Counted from the first letter of the stretch, positions 53,812-63,294 are shown. The stretch is 64,000 bases of DNA from Nocardioides cavernae (GCF_013410035.1 NZ_JACCBW010000001.1:868001-932000); one strand, 5' to 3'. Numbers and translations: made by a program. Notes: a model not told the origin generated them from the letters alone.

Positions 53812-56085
53812 TTGATCATCGAGCGTGATCTCACGCCGTACGTCGTCTACTCGGGCGACCCGGTCCTGCGCGCCCTGGAGAAGATCACCGCCAACAAGGC
53901 GCGCGTGATCTTCCTCGTCGACTCGCACGGCCACCTCGACGGCGTGCTGTCCGACGGCGACTTCCGGCGCTGGGTCAGCAGCGCCGCGAGCCTGAGCACG
54001 GACGTGCCGGCGCTCGACGCCGCGAACACGTCGCCGCGCAGCCTGCCGATCGGCAGCAGCCCGGCCGAGATCGCGCACGCCTTCGGGTCCGGGATCGACC
54101 ACGTGGCGCTCGTCGACGACCGGGGCCACCTCGTCGCGATCGCGATCAACCGCGCCGACGAGCTCCGCATCGGTCGGCACGTCATCGCCCCGGACGCACC
54201 GGCGCTGATGATCAGCGAGATCGGCATCAACCACCAGGGCGAGGTGGGGCTCGCCAAGCAGCTCGTCGACCTGTCGGTCGAGGCCGGGGCCGACGTCGTG
54301 AAGTTCCAGCTCCGCGACATGGAGTCGCTCTACCGCCAGGGGTCCTCGGGCTCCGGGGGCGAGGACCTCGGCCCGCAGTACACCCTCGACCTGCTCGCCA
54401 AGTACAACCTCGGCGCCGACGGCCTCTTCGAGGTCTTCGACCACTGCAGGGACGTCGGCATCGACGTCATGTGCACCGCGTGGGACCCCGTCAGCGTGGA
54501 CCGCCTCGTCGACTACGGCATCACCTCGCTCAAGGTCGCGTCGGCCGACATGACCAACCACGCCCTGCTGCGCCACATGGCCGCCAGCGGCACCCCGATG
54601 GTGATCTCGACGGGCATGTCGACCGAGGGCGAGATCCGCGAGACCGTCGACCTGGTCCGCGGCACCGGGGTCGCGCACGCCTTTCTGCACTGCCAGTCGA
54701 CCTACCCGGCGCCGTTCAAGGACGTCAACCTCGCCTACCTCACCCGGCTCGCCGAGCTGACCCAGGCTCCCGTCGGCTACTCCGGCCACGAGCGCGGCTT
54801 CCACGTCGTGCTGGCCGCGGTCGCGCTGGGGGCGCGCATCATCGAGAAGCACTTCACCGTCGACCGCGACCTCGAGGGCAACGACCACAAGGTGAGCCTG
54901 CTGCCCGGCGAGTTCGCCGAGATGGTGCAGCGGGTCCGCGAGGTCGAGGAGGCGCTCGGCACCTCCGCGCCCCGCGCGGTGTCCACCGGCGAGATGATGA
55001 ACCGGGTCAACCTCGCCAAGTCGCTCGTCGCGGCCCGGCGCATCGAGGTCGGCGAGGTGCTCACCGACGCCGACATCGACATCAAGAGCCCCGGCCGGGG
55101 CCTGCAGCCCAACCGCTTCGACCGGCTCGTCGGGCGTACGACCACCCGCGCCCTCGACGCCGGCGACTTCTTCTACGCCACCGACCTCGGCGACGCCGCG
55201 CCGAAGGGGCGGGCGTACGACTTCGACCGGCCGTGGGGCCTGGCCGTCCGCTACCACGACATCGACGCGATGACGAAGGACACGACGCCCGACTTCCTCG
55301 AGTTCCACTTCTCCTACAAGGACCTCGACCTGCCGGTGGCGGAGGTCTTCGCGAAGTACCCCGACGGCCTGCCGATGGGCTTCACCACGCACTCCCCCGA
55401 CCTCTTCGCCGGCGACTTCCTGCTCAACCTCGCCTCGGAGGACGACGCCCACTGGGAGCGGTCGATCCGCGAGCTCCAGCGCGTCGTCGACACCACCCGC
55501 GAGATGCAGCAGCACTTCACCCGCGGAGCGGACGCGAAGGCGGATGCCGAGGGACCGGTCATCGTCGCCAGCCTCGGCGGCTTCACCACCGACGCCTTCG
55601 TCGCACCGGCCGACCGCGAGCGGATGTACGCCCGCGTCGCCGAGGGCCTGGCCCGGGTCGACGACTCCGGGGTCCGGCTGTGCGCGCAGACGCTCCCGCC
55701 CTACCCGTGGTACATGGGCGGCCAGCTCTACTGCAACCTCTTCGTCGACCCGCGCGACACCGCGGAGTTCGCGGCCCGATACGACCGCCGGCTCTGCTTC
55801 GACGTGTCCCACTCCAAGCTCTCGGCCAACTACCTCGGCATGTCGTTCGCCGAGGCCACGGACCTCCTCGCCCCGCACACCGAGCACCTGCACCTCGTCG
55901 ACGCGACCGGCGTCGACGGCGAGGGCGTGCAGGTCGGCGACGGCGAGATCGACTGGCCCGTGCTCGCGCAGCAGCTCGAGGCGATGGCCCCGGGCGTGAG
56001 CTTCATCCCGGAAATCTGGCAGGGCCACGTCAACGACGGGGAAGGCTTCTGGATCGCTCTCGAGCGGCTGGAGCAATGGTTCTGA
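53812..56085 (+). CDS. neuB: Three-part NeuB fusion: CBS pair, nonulosonate synthase with SAF, TIM barrel
   Basis: This 757-residue protein joins three modules. Residues 1-122 form a CBS pair (VVYSGDPVLRALEKI, VDSHGHLDGVLSDGDFRRW). Residues 133-385 form a NeuB synthase that joins phosphoenolpyruvate to an aldose: ISEIGINHQGEVGLAKQLVD, VVKFQLRDMESLY, STYPAPFKDVNL, GYSGHERG, IIEKHFTVDRDLEGNDHKVS. The SAF lid is 405-460. Residues 470-757 resemble a xylose-isomerase-like TIM barrel (FIPEIWQGHVNDGEGFW) of unknown job. TTG 53812 has GGAAGG 8 nt upstream; GTG 53776 is the alternative. Confidence 0.9.
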   Translation: MIIERDLTPYVVYSGDPVLRALEKITANKARVIFLVDSHGHLDGVLSDGDFRRWVSSAASLSTDVPALDAANTSPRSLPIGSSPAEIAHAFGSGIDHVALVDDRGHLVAIAINRADELRIGRHVIAPDAPALMISEIGINHQGEVGLAKQLVDLSVEAGADVVKFQLRDMESLYRQGSSGSGGEDLGPQYTLDLLAKYNLGADGLFEVFDHCRDVGIDVMCTAWDPVSVDRLVDYGITSLKVASADMTNHALLRHMAASGTPMVISTGMSTEGEIRETVDLVRGTGVAHAFLHCQSTYPAPFKDVNLAYLTRLAELTQAPVGYSGHERGFHVVLAAVALGARIIEKHFTVDRDLEGNDHKVSLLPGEFAEMVQRVREVEEALGTSAPRAVSTGEMMNRVNLAKSLVAARRIEVGEVLTDADIDIKSPGRGLQPNRFDRLVGRTTTRALDAGDFFYATDLGDAAPKGRAYDFDRPWGLAVRYHDIDAMTKDTTPDFLEFHFSYKDLDLPVAEVFAKYPDGLPMGFTTHSPDLFAGDFLLNLASEDDAHWERSIRELQRVVDTTREMQQHFTRGADAKADAEGPVIVASLGGFTTDAFVAPADRERMYARVAEGLARVDDSGVRLCAQTLPPYPWYMGGQLYCNLFVDPRDTAEFAARYDRRLCFDVSHSKLSANYLGMSFAEATDLLAPHTEHLHLVDATGVDGEGVQVGDGEIDWPVLAQQLEAMAPGVSFIPEIWQGHVNDGEGFWIALERLEQWF

Positions 56086-57131
56086 ACCCTCCCACCACGC
56101 TCTGGGTGGTCCCGGTGAGCGACCTCGCCGGGGTGGCGCGGCACGTCCTCGACGTCGCCCGGGCCGGCATCCCGGGCTGGCGGCTCGTCGTCGTCGCTCC
56201 GCCCGGCGCGCTGCCGACCCGGCTGCGCGAGGTCGGCGCGGAGGTGCGCGAGGCCCCGCTCGGCCCCGACCACGGCCTGCGGTCGTCGGTCGCGGCGCTC
56301 CGCGAGGCCGTACGCGACGTGCGGCCCGCCGTCGTGCACAGCCACCTCGCCCACGCCGACATCGTCGCCGCCCTCGCCGTCGGCCGCGGACCCCGGCTCG
56401 TGACGACCGAGCACGGCATCGCGCGCGACGACCTCGTCTACCACCGGTCCTCCACCAGGACGCGCGTGATGGCGGCCGCCCACACCGCCCGGTTGCGGCG
56501 CTTCCACGCCGCCATCGCGGTCAGCCGTGCGACGGCGGAGGCCATGGCCGACAAGTGGCGCACGCGACGTGAGGTCGTCGTCGTCCCCAACGGCGTCGAC
56601 CCCGTCACCGCGCCCCCGCGGGCGCCCGGGCTGCGCATCCTCTCGCTCGCCCGGCTGTCGCCCGAGAAGCGGCTGCCGGCCCTCCTCGACGGCTTCGCCG
56701 CACTGCACGCCACGCACCCGGACGCGCGGCTGACGCTCGCGGGCGTCGGCCCCGAGGAGCCCGTGCTGCGCGCCCGGGTCGAGCGGCTCGGACTAGGTGC
56801 CGCTGTCTCCCTCCCCGGCTTCGTCGACCCCGAGCCGGCGATGGCCGAGCACGACGTGCTGGCGATGCTGTCGGTGTGGGAGAACTGCTCCTACGCCCTG
56901 CTGGACGCCGCCACCCGCGGGATGGGCGTCGTCGCCAGCGCCGTCGGCGGCAACCCGGAGATCCTGCCCCCGACGTCGCTCGTCGACGCCGAGGAGCCCG
57001 ACGCCGTCGCGGCCGCGCTGGCCGGCCAGGGTCTAGACCTCACCACCCGCCCGGCGCTGGAGGGCTGGCCGAGCGTGGCCGACATGTGCGAGCGGATCGC
57101 GGCGACGTACGCCTCCACGGGGGTGCGCTGA
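56076..57131 (+). CDS. GT4 glycosyltransferase
   Basis: This 351-residue GT4 enzyme starts MVLNPPTTLWVVPVSDLAGVARHV inside the last codons of the NeuB fusion. The acceptor domain has VVHSHLAHADIVAAL and VTTEHGIARDD; the donor domain has RILSLARLSPEKRLPALLDGF, LTLAGVGPEEPVLR and VSLPGFVDPEPAMAEHDVLAML with EX7E residues. It likely adds a hexose to the lipid-linked unit. The next gene overlaps by one base (TGATG). Confidence 0.92.
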   Translation: MVLNPPTTLWVVPVSDLAGVARHVLDVARAGIPGWRLVVVAPPGALPTRLREVGAEVREAPLGPDHGLRSSVAALREAVRDVRPAVVHSHLAHADIVAALAVGRGPRLVTTEHGIARDDLVYHRSSTRTRVMAAAHTARLRRFHAAIAVSRATAEAMADKWRTRREVVVVPNGVDPVTAPPRAPGLRILSLARLSPEKRLPALLDGFAALHATHPDARLTLAGVGPEEPVLRARVERLGLGAAVSLPGFVDPEPAMAEHDVLAMLSVWENCSYALLDAATRGMGVVASAVGGNPEILPPTSLVDAEEPDAVAAALAGQGLDLTTRPALEGWPSVADMCERIAATYASTGVR

Positions 57132-58282
57132 TGGCACGCATCGAGTCGCCGTGGAACCTCCCCGACAAGACCGTGATCCGCGCCGACGAGGTCGACCGGG
57201 AGATCCGGATCACCGACTTCGCGCTGATCGCGACGCTGCTGCTGCGCACCGAGACGGCCGGCCCCGTCCCCCTCAACGAGCTGACCATGGCCCTCCTCGT
57301 CGGCCTCGCGGCGATGCGGCCGGCCCGCGGCGGCGCACGGCTGCCGGCGGTCCCCGTGCTCCTCGTCGGTGCGCTCCTCGCCCTGCTGACCTACTCGGGC
57401 ATCGCCAACGACGTCGAGTGGACCCGGCGCATCGGGCACGTCGTGATCATGGCCGGACTGGTCTGGGCGTTCGGCACCGGTCGCATCTCCCTGCGCTCGG
57501 CCGGGCTCGGGCTGGCGACCGGGCTCGTCGTGGTCATGGGTCTCGCCGTGGTGAAGGTCGGCGGCGACTACTACCCCGGCCGGATCACCGGCTTCCTCGG
57601 CGACCCCAACGCCGGCGCCTACTTCATCGCGGTCCTCGGCATCCTCGCCGTCTTCTTCTGCGACGAGCGGTGGAAGGTGCGGCTCGCCGTCGCCGTCCCG
57701 ATCGTCGCCGGGCTCGTGCTCACCTACTCCCGCACCGGGCTCCTCGCCGGCGCGTTCGCCGTCGTCTGGGTGCTGCTCGGCCGCCGGCTGGGGGTCGTCG
57801 GCGGCGCGGCGATGGCGTTCGGCCTGGTCTGGATCGTCGACAACATCCCCAAGAGCCTGACGACCTTCGGCCCGTTCTCCGACCGGTCCGGCAGCGACGC
57901 GCTGCGCGAGCGGATCATCGCCCAGGAGCAGGTCGAGATCGCCGCCGCGCCCTGGTACGGCAACGGCCCCGGCACCGCGACGGTCAACATCCGCGACCTG
58001 GAGTTCTTCTTCCACAACAGCTATCTCGCGACCCGGCAGGAGGGTGGCTGGGGCGCCCTGCTCCTGGTGCTCGGGCTCCTCGTCTACACCTTCGTGAGGC
58101 TGTCGCCCCGGTCCCGCAGGGGAGACCTCGCCGCTGCGGGGGTGCAGGCCTCCGTCATCGCCGTCGCCGTCATGGCGACCACCCTCGGCGAGGTCCTGCT
58201 CGACACCCCGGTGGCCCTGGTCGTCGGCTTCGGCCTCGGCCAGGCGCTGCGGCCCGCACCCGAGGATCCGCCCGATGGCTGA
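57131..58282 (+). CDS. O-antigen ligase/polymerase-like membrane protein (Wzy-type)
   Basis: This 383-residue protein has about ten helices and a conserved outer loop between helices, with LGDPNAGAYFIAVLG, LTYSRTGLLAGAFAVVW and NGPGTATVNIRDLEFFFHNSYL, the pattern of the O-antigen ligase/Wzy superfamily. The Arg and His residues (YSRTG, FFHNSY) are those used for sugar-lipid handling in this family. It should join repeat units at the outer membrane face. The end overlaps the next gene by 8 nt. Confidence 0.88.
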   Translation: MARIESPWNLPDKTVIRADEVDREIRITDFALIATLLLRTETAGPVPLNELTMALLVGLAAMRPARGGARLPAVPVLLVGALLALLTYSGIANDVEWTRRIGHVVIMAGLVWAFGTGRISLRSAGLGLATGLVVVMGLAVVKVGGDYYPGRITGFLGDPNAGAYFIAVLGILAVFFCDERWKVRLAVAVPIVAGLVLTYSRTGLLAGAFAVVWVLLGRRLGVVGGAAMAFGLVWIVDNIPKSLTTFGPFSDRSGSDALRERIIAQEQVEIAAAPWYGNGPGTATVNIRDLEFFFHNSYLATRQEGGWGALLLVLGLLVYTFVRLSPRSRRGDLAAAGVQASVIAVAVMATTLGEVLLDTPVALVVGFGLGQALRPAPEDPPDG

Positions 58283-59291
58283 GCGGGTCCACCTCGCGGC
58301 CAACAACGCCGACCTCGGCGGCGGGGAGCAGGTCCTGGTGCGTACGGCGGCTGCGCTCCTGGCGCTCGGCCGCCCGGTGACGGTCGTCGCGCCCGACCGG
58401 CCCACCGACGTCCTCGACGCCGCGAGCGCCGTCGGCGCCGAGGTCGTCGCCATCCGCGCGGACGGCCGGAGGGACCACCTCCGCCGCCTCCGGGCGTGGG
58501 ACCGTGCCCGCCGCGACGGGCTGCTGTGGTGCCACGGGCTGGTCCCGTCGCTCGCGACGGCCGGCCACCGCCGGCGGGTGGTCCACCTCCACCAGCTCCC
58601 CCGCAGCCGTGCCCAGTGGGCCGCCCTCGCCGTCGCGCGCCGCGGGAGCGAGCGCGTCCTCACGCCGTCGGCGTACCTCGCCGGGAAGGTCCGCGGCGCG
58701 CAGGTCCTCGCCAACTGGACCGACGACGTGGCCCCCGTGGCCCGACCGGCCGCGCGGGGACGGGTCGGCTTCATGGGCCGGTTCGCCACCGACAAGGGGC
58801 TCGACCTCGTCGCCACCGCCGTCGCGGGGAGCCCGACCACCTCGCTCGTCGTCGCCGGCGACGACCGCTGGGTGCCGGCCGAGCAGCTCGCACCGGTGGA
58901 CAGCGCGCTGGCCGTCCTGGGCGACCGCGTGCGCCGCCTCGGCCGGGTCGACCCGCGCGCTTTCTTCGACGAGGTCGACCTCGCGGTCTTCCCGAGCCGG
59001 GTCGCGGAGTCGTTCGGCCTCGTCGTGGCCGAGGCCATGGCCGCGGAGGTCCCGTTCGTCGTCTCCGACGCCGGCGCCCTCCCCGAGGTCGCCGGCCCCG
59101 GACACCCGTGGGTCGCCCGGTCCGGCGACGCGGACGACCTCGCGCGCGTGGTCCGGGAGGCGCTCGCCGCCACCCCGGAGGAGGTGCGCGACGTGACCGA
59201 TCGCGCCCGCGCCCGTTGGCAGGAGCACTACTCCCCGCAGGCCGGACGCCTGCGGGTGGACCGGCTGCTGAGCGACCTGGGGGTGACGTGA
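58275..59291 (+). CDS. GT4 glycosyltransferase
   Basis: This 338-residue enzyme begins MAERVHLAANNADLGGGEQVLVRTAAALLALG with a GGGEQ acceptor loop. The donor domain has RGRVGFMGRFATDKGLDLV, VVAGDDRW, and VDLAVFPSRVAESFGLVVAEAMAAEVPFVVSDAGALPEV with the conserved Glu. The C-terminus ends in the usual helix. It overlaps the next gene by GTGA. A mannosyl or glucosyl role is possible. Confidence 0.92.
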   Translation: MAERVHLAANNADLGGGEQVLVRTAAALLALGRPVTVVAPDRPTDVLDAASAVGAEVVAIRADGRRDHLRRLRAWDRARRDGLLWCHGLVPSLATAGHRRRVVHLHQLPRSRAQWAALAVARRGSERVLTPSAYLAGKVRGAQVLANWTDDVAPVARPAARGRVGFMGRFATDKGLDLVATAVAGSPTTSLVVAGDDRWVPAEQLAPVDSALAVLGDRVRRLGRVDPRAFFDEVDLAVFPSRVAESFGLVVAEAMAAEVPFVVSDAGALPEVAGPGHPWVARSGDADDLARVVREALAATPEEVRDVTDRARARWQEHYSPQAGRLRVDRLLSDLGVT

Positions 59292-60403
59292 AGAGGGCCC
59301 CGGTCGCGATCGCGCACGACTACCTCACCCAGCGCGGCGGCGCCGAGCGCGTCGTCCTCACCCTCACCCGGGCGTTCCCCGGCGCGACGCTGCACACCAC
59401 GCTCTACGACCCCGAGGGCACCTACCCCGACTTCGCGTCGATCGACGTCCGGACGTCGCCGATCAACCGGATCGGACCGCTGCGGCGCGACCACCGCCTC
59501 GCGCTCCCCCTGCTGGCCCCCGCGTCGTCGCGGCTGCGCATCGACGCGGACGTCGTGGTGGCCTCCAGCAGCGGCTGGGCCCACGGCTTCGACACCGCTG
59601 CCGGAACCCGCACGATCGTCTACTGCCACAACCCGGCGCGCTGGCTCTACCAGACCGACGAGTACCTCGGTGGCACGGCGTGGCGCTCCCCCATCGGTCC
59701 GCCGCTCATGGCGATGCGGCCCTTCCTGAAGAGGTGGGACCGCTCCCGCGCCGACCGCGTCGACGTCTACCTCGCCAACAGTCGCGTCGTGCAGCAACGG
59801 ATCCGCCGGACGTACGGTCGCGACGCCGAGCTGCTCCCGCCGCCGCACGGCATGGACGCCTCCGCCCCGCGCGAGCCGGCGCCCGAGCTCGCGGACTGGG
59901 ACCCCGGCTACGCGCTGGTCGTCTCGAGGCTGCTGCCCTACAAGAACGTCGACGCCGTCATCGAGGCCGTACGCGGCACCGGGCGCCGGCTCGTGGTCGT
60001 GGGCCGCGGCCCCGAGGAGGCGCGGCTGCGGGCCACGCTGCCGGACAACGTGCGACTCCTCGGCGGGCTGAGCGACGCCCAGCTGCGGGGGGTGTACGCC
60101 GGTGCCGGCGTCCTCGTCGCGGCCAGCCACGAGGACTTCGGCCTCGCTCCCCTGGAGGCCGCGGCCTTCGGCGTGCCGGCGGTCGCGCTGCGCGGGGGCG
60201 GCTTCCTCGAGACGGTGCTGGAGGGCGAGACGGGCCTGTTCTTCGACGAGCCCGAGCCCGACCAGATCGCCACGGCGCTGGCCGGGTCCGATGGCCGGGA
60301 CTGGGACCCTGCCAGACTGCGAGCGCGGGCCGAGGAGTTCGGCGAGGCCCGGTTCATCAGCAGGATCCGTGCGATCGCGGCAGACGAGGGGAGGTCGGAC
60401 TGA
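59288..60403 (+). CDS. GT4 glycosyltransferase
   Basis: This 371-residue enzyme starts VKRAPVAIAHDYLTQRGGAERVVLTL, the WbaZ/mannosyltransferase-like start with HDYL and RGGAE. It has RTIVYCHNPARWLYQTDEYL, then LVVSRLLPYKNVDAVIEAV, RLVVVGRGPEEARLRAT and VLVAASHEDFGLAPLEAAAFGVPAVALRGGGF. This type often transfers mannose to lipid-linked intermediates. GTG 59288 overlaps the upstream stop. The gene for the priming enzyme follows 1 nt later. Confidence 0.92.
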   Translation: MKRAPVAIAHDYLTQRGGAERVVLTLTRAFPGATLHTTLYDPEGTYPDFASIDVRTSPINRIGPLRRDHRLALPLLAPASSRLRIDADVVVASSSGWAHGFDTAAGTRTIVYCHNPARWLYQTDEYLGGTAWRSPIGPPLMAMRPFLKRWDRSRADRVDVYLANSRVVQQRIRRTYGRDAELLPPPHGMDASAPREPAPELADWDPGYALVVSRLLPYKNVDAVIEAVRGTGRRLVVVGRGPEEARLRATLPDNVRLLGGLSDAQLRGVYAGAGVLVAASHEDFGLAPLEAAAFGVPAVALRGGGFLETVLEGETGLFFDEPEPDQIATALAGSDGRDWDPARLRARAEEFGEARFISRIRAIAADEGRSD

Positions 60404-60404
60404 G

Positions 60405-61817
60405 GTGCGTCCCGAAGGCATCCGGCTGCTCCCGTGGCTGATCGGCGCCGTCGACCTCGTCATGATCGCCGTGGCGACCGCGCTCGCGCTGCGCTTCCGC
60501 GTCACGCTCCCGATCTTCGACACCGCGGTCGACGTGCTGGAGAACACCGGGGTCGCGAGCGTCTTCTTCGGCGCCACGTGGGTCGTCCTGCTCGCGTTCT
60601 TCGGGACCTACGAGCGGCACGTCTTCGGCGCCGGCACCGAGGAGTTCAAGCTCGTCGTCAACGCGTCCTTCTTCACCGGTGCGCTCGTCGCGACCATGGC
60701 CTACCTCATGCAGTACCCGCTGTCCCGGGGCTTCTTCGTCCTCTACTTCCCCATCGGCGTGCTGCTGCTGCTCGTCGGCCGGCTGCTGTCGCGGCGCACC
60801 ATCCAGCGCCTGCGCGCCGCGGGCCACTTCACCGAGAAGGTGCTGCTCGTCGGCACGCCGGGCTACATCGGCGAGATCCACACCGTCCTCAACCGGGAGA
60901 AGTGGCTCGGCTACGAGGTCATGGGGTGCCTCGTGCCCAGTGACTACGCCGGCCTCCAGGTCACCTCCGCGGGGGTCCCGGTCCTCGGCCTCAGCGAGGA
61001 CGTGCGCTCGGTCGTGGACGAGGTGTCCCCCGACATCGTCTTCTTCACCGCCGGTGCCGTGAGCTCCTCCACCGCGCTCCGGCGCCTGGCCTGGGACCTC
61101 GAGGACCACGCCCACGTCCAGATCATCGTGGCCCCCAACGTCACCGACGTGTCGAGCGAACGCGTCCGCATCCGGCCCGTGGCCGGCCTCCCGCTGATGC
61201 ATCTGGGACGGTCACGCTCCCAGCTGGCCACCAACGACGCCAAGCGCGCGTTCGACCTGGTCGGGTCGCTCCTGATCCTCGCCCTCACGTGGCCGCTGCT
61301 GGCGTTCCTGATGATCTGGATCAAGCGCCACGACGGCGGACCCGCGCTGTTCCGACAGGTCCGGGTGGGGCGCGAGGGCAAGGAGTTCACCTGCCTCAAG
61401 CTGCGGTCTATGTCGGTCGACGCGGAGTCGCGCCTGGCCGAGCTCAAGGCCCGCGACCACGTGCTGTTCAAGAGCGCCGAGGACCCCCGGATCACCAAGC
61501 CCGGGAAGCTGATCCGCCGCTTCTCCCTCGACGAGCTCCCCCAGCTCTGGAACGTCGTGCGCGGCGAGATGAGCCTCGTCGGCCCGCGGCCCCCGCTGCC
61601 GACCGAGGTCGCTCAGTACGAGGACGACATGCTGCGCCGGCTCAACGTGATGCCGGGCATGACCGGCCTGTGGCAGGTCTCCGGCCGGTCGGACCTGTCC
61701 TGGGAGGACACGGTCCGCCTCGACCTCTACTACGTCGACAACTGGTCGATGGTGCAGGACCTGCTGATCCTGGCGCGCACCGTCACCGCCGTGCTCGCCA
61801 GCCGCGGGGCGTACTGA
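60405..61817 (+). CDS. Polyprenyl-phosphate sugar-phosphate transferase (priming enzyme)
   Basis: This 470-residue protein starts glycan assembly by moving a sugar phosphate from UDP-sugar to undecaprenyl phosphate. The first 120 residues hold four or five membrane helices, then a CoA-binding-like Rossmann region (KVLLVGTPGYIGEIHTVLN). The C-terminal catalytic domain (about 275-470) has a further helix, VRVGREGKEFTCLKLRSMSV, RRFSLDELPQLWNVVRGEMSLVGPRPPLP and MPGMTGLWQVSGRSDLSWED. It matches the WbaP/CpsE group. GTG 60405 lies 1 nt after the previous stop and this gene ends the operon. Confidence 0.94.
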   Translation: MRPEGIRLLPWLIGAVDLVMIAVATALALRFRVTLPIFDTAVDVLENTGVASVFFGATWVVLLAFFGTYERHVFGAGTEEFKLVVNASFFTGALVATMAYLMQYPLSRGFFVLYFPIGVLLLLVGRLLSRRTIQRLRAAGHFTEKVLLVGTPGYIGEIHTVLNREKWLGYEVMGCLVPSDYAGLQVTSAGVPVLGLSEDVRSVVDEVSPDIVFFTAGAVSSSTALRRLAWDLEDHAHVQIIVAPNVTDVSSERVRIRPVAGLPLMHLGRSRSQLATNDAKRAFDLVGSLLILALTWPLLAFLMIWIKRHDGGPALFRQVRVGREGKEFTCLKLRSMSVDAESRLAELKARDHVLFKSAEDPRITKPGKLIRRFSLDELPQLWNVVRGEMSLVGPRPPLPTEVAQYEDDMLRRLNVMPGMTGLWQVSGRSDLSWEDTVRLDLYYVDNWSMVQDLLILARTVTAVLASRGAY

Positions 61818-61832
61818 CGCACGCCCGGTCGG

Positions 61833-63281
61833 TCAGGACTTGTTGGACTTGAGCAGCTTGCGCCGGCCCTTGCCCGCGGTGCTGTACGCCTCGCGCGAGG
61901 CGTACTCGGCCTTGTAGGCGCCGTAGCCGCCGTAGCCCTCGTAGCCGCCGCCGTAGGCGATCGCCGCGGCCCCCTTGATGGGCGCCTTGTTGAGCACCAC
62001 GCCCAGCAGGCGGCTGCCGACCTGGTCGAGGATCCGGCGGCAGTGCTGGCTCTGCTCGATCTGCGTCTTGCCGGCGGCCTGCACCAGCAGCGCGCCGTCG
62101 CAGAACGCCGACAGCAGCCCGGCGTCGGTGACCGGGAGCAGCGGCGGGGCGTCGAGGATGACGAAGTAGTCGTGGGACAGGTCGTCGATGAACTGCTTCA
62201 TCCGCAGGGAGCCGAGGAGCTCGCTGGGGTTGGGCGGGATGCGGCCCGCGGGCAGCAGGCTGAGGTTGGCCATCGTGCTCTCGATGATGACCTCGCGGAC
62301 GTTGACGTCGCCGGCCAGCGCCTGGGTGAGGCCGACGGCGCCGTCGACCTCGAAGGTGGCGGCGATCTGCGGGCGCCGGAGGTCGGCGTCGATCAGCAGG
62401 ACCGGCGTGCCCGCCTGCGCCATGAGGCGGGCGATGTTGGCCGAGACCGTCGACTTGCCCTCGCCGGCGAGCGCCGAGGTGACGACGATGCGGCGTGGCT
62501 CGTTGTCGACGTCGACGAAGCGCAGGTTGGTGCGCAGCTGGCGGAACGCCTCCGCTGCCCGGCCGAGGTCGCCCTGGACGCCGCGGTGGGCGCGGTCGAG
62601 GGCGTCCTCCTTGGGGATGATCCCCAGGACGGCGGCACCGGTGGCCTCCTCGACCGCCTTGGCCGAGCGGATCCGGCGGTCGATCAGGCGCCGTGCGACG
62701 AGGACGGCGTAGGCCAGCCCGAGGCCGCCGATCGCGCCCTTCATCGCCGCACTCCGGTAGTTCGGCGTGAACGGCGCCCCCGGCAGCTCCGCGGGCTCGA
62801 GGGGGATGATCCGCGTCAGCGGCGCTTCCTTGGGGTTCTCCTCGCCCGTCTCGATCTGCTGCGCGACCACCACGACCGCGCCGACGACGGCGTTCGCGAG
62901 GTCGCGGGCCTCCTCGGGGGTGGTGCCGGTGGCGGACACCGTCAGCGCGTTGACGCTGGCGTCGACCGAGCCGCTGAAGCGACCCGCGATCGCGCTCGGG
63001 GGCACGTCGAGGCCGAGGTCCTCCACGACCTGCTCGGCCACGGGCGTGGTCGAGACCAGGAACGCGTAGAGCGTGGCCTTGTCCTCGGCGAGCTGGGAGT
63101 TGCCCTGCTCCTCGCCCGCGGTCGTGGCCTGGCCGACGCGCACGAGCCCCGACGAGGTGGCCGAGTAGAGCACCGGCTCACGCGTCGTCTTGGCGACCAT
63201 GAGGAGGGCGCCGAGGATCGTGCAGCCGATCAGCACCCAGACGTAGGCCCGAGTGAGGCGTACGAAGTCCCCGAACGTCAT
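61833..63281 (-). CDS. Wzz-domain BY-kinase (polysaccharide tyrosine autokinase)
   Basis: This 482-residue protein joins a Wzz-like chain-length part and a bacterial tyrosine kinase. Residues 1-35 hold the first helix (TRAYVWVLIGCTILGALLMVA); the extracellular part runs to about 180 and a second helix follows. The kinase has Walker A GEGKSTVS (272-279), Walker A' LLIDADLRRP (295-304) and Walker B FVILDAPP (373-380). The tail has seven Tyr between 443 and 466 (GGGYEGYGGYGAYKAEY), the autophosphorylation cluster, then lysines. The -10 box TAGAGT ends 7 nt upstream of ATG 63281. It is convergent with the priming enzyme gene. Confidence 0.94.
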   Translation of the reverse strand: MTFGDFVRLTRAYVWVLIGCTILGALLMVAKTTREPVLYSATSSGLVRVGQATTAGEEQGNSQLAEDKATLYAFLVSTTPVAEQVVEDLGLDVPPSAIAGRFSGSVDASVNALTVSATGTTPEEARDLANAVVGAVVVVAQQIETGEENPKEAPLTRIIPLEPAELPGAPFTPNYRSAAMKGAIGGLGLAYAVLVARRLIDRRIRSAKAVEEATGAAVLGIIPKEDALDRAHRGVQGDLGRAAEAFRQLRTNLRFVDVDNEPRRIVVTSALAGEGKSTVSANIARLMAQAGTPVLLIDADLRRPQIAATFEVDGAVGLTQALAGDVNVREVIIESTMANLSLLPAGRIPPNPSELLGSLRMKQFIDDLSHDYFVILDAPPLLPVTDAGLLSAFCDGALLVQAAGKTQIEQSQHCRRILDQVGSRLLGVVLNKAPIKGAAAIAYGGGYEGYGGYGAYKAEYASREAYSTAGKGRRKLLKSNKS

Positions 63282-63288
63282 GACCGCC

Positions 63289-63294
63289 ACTCTA
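63289..63294 (-). promoter_or_regulatory. -10 box of the BY-kinase gene (leaderless)
   Basis: TAGAGT on the minus strand ends 7 nt before ATG 63281. Confidence 0.45.

Noticed and set aside
53068..56085. Complete legionaminic or pseudaminic acid pathway
   Set aside because: Only NeuA and NeuB types are present; no aminotransferase, dehydratase or NeuC-type hydrolase is in the window, so the exact sugar cannot be named.
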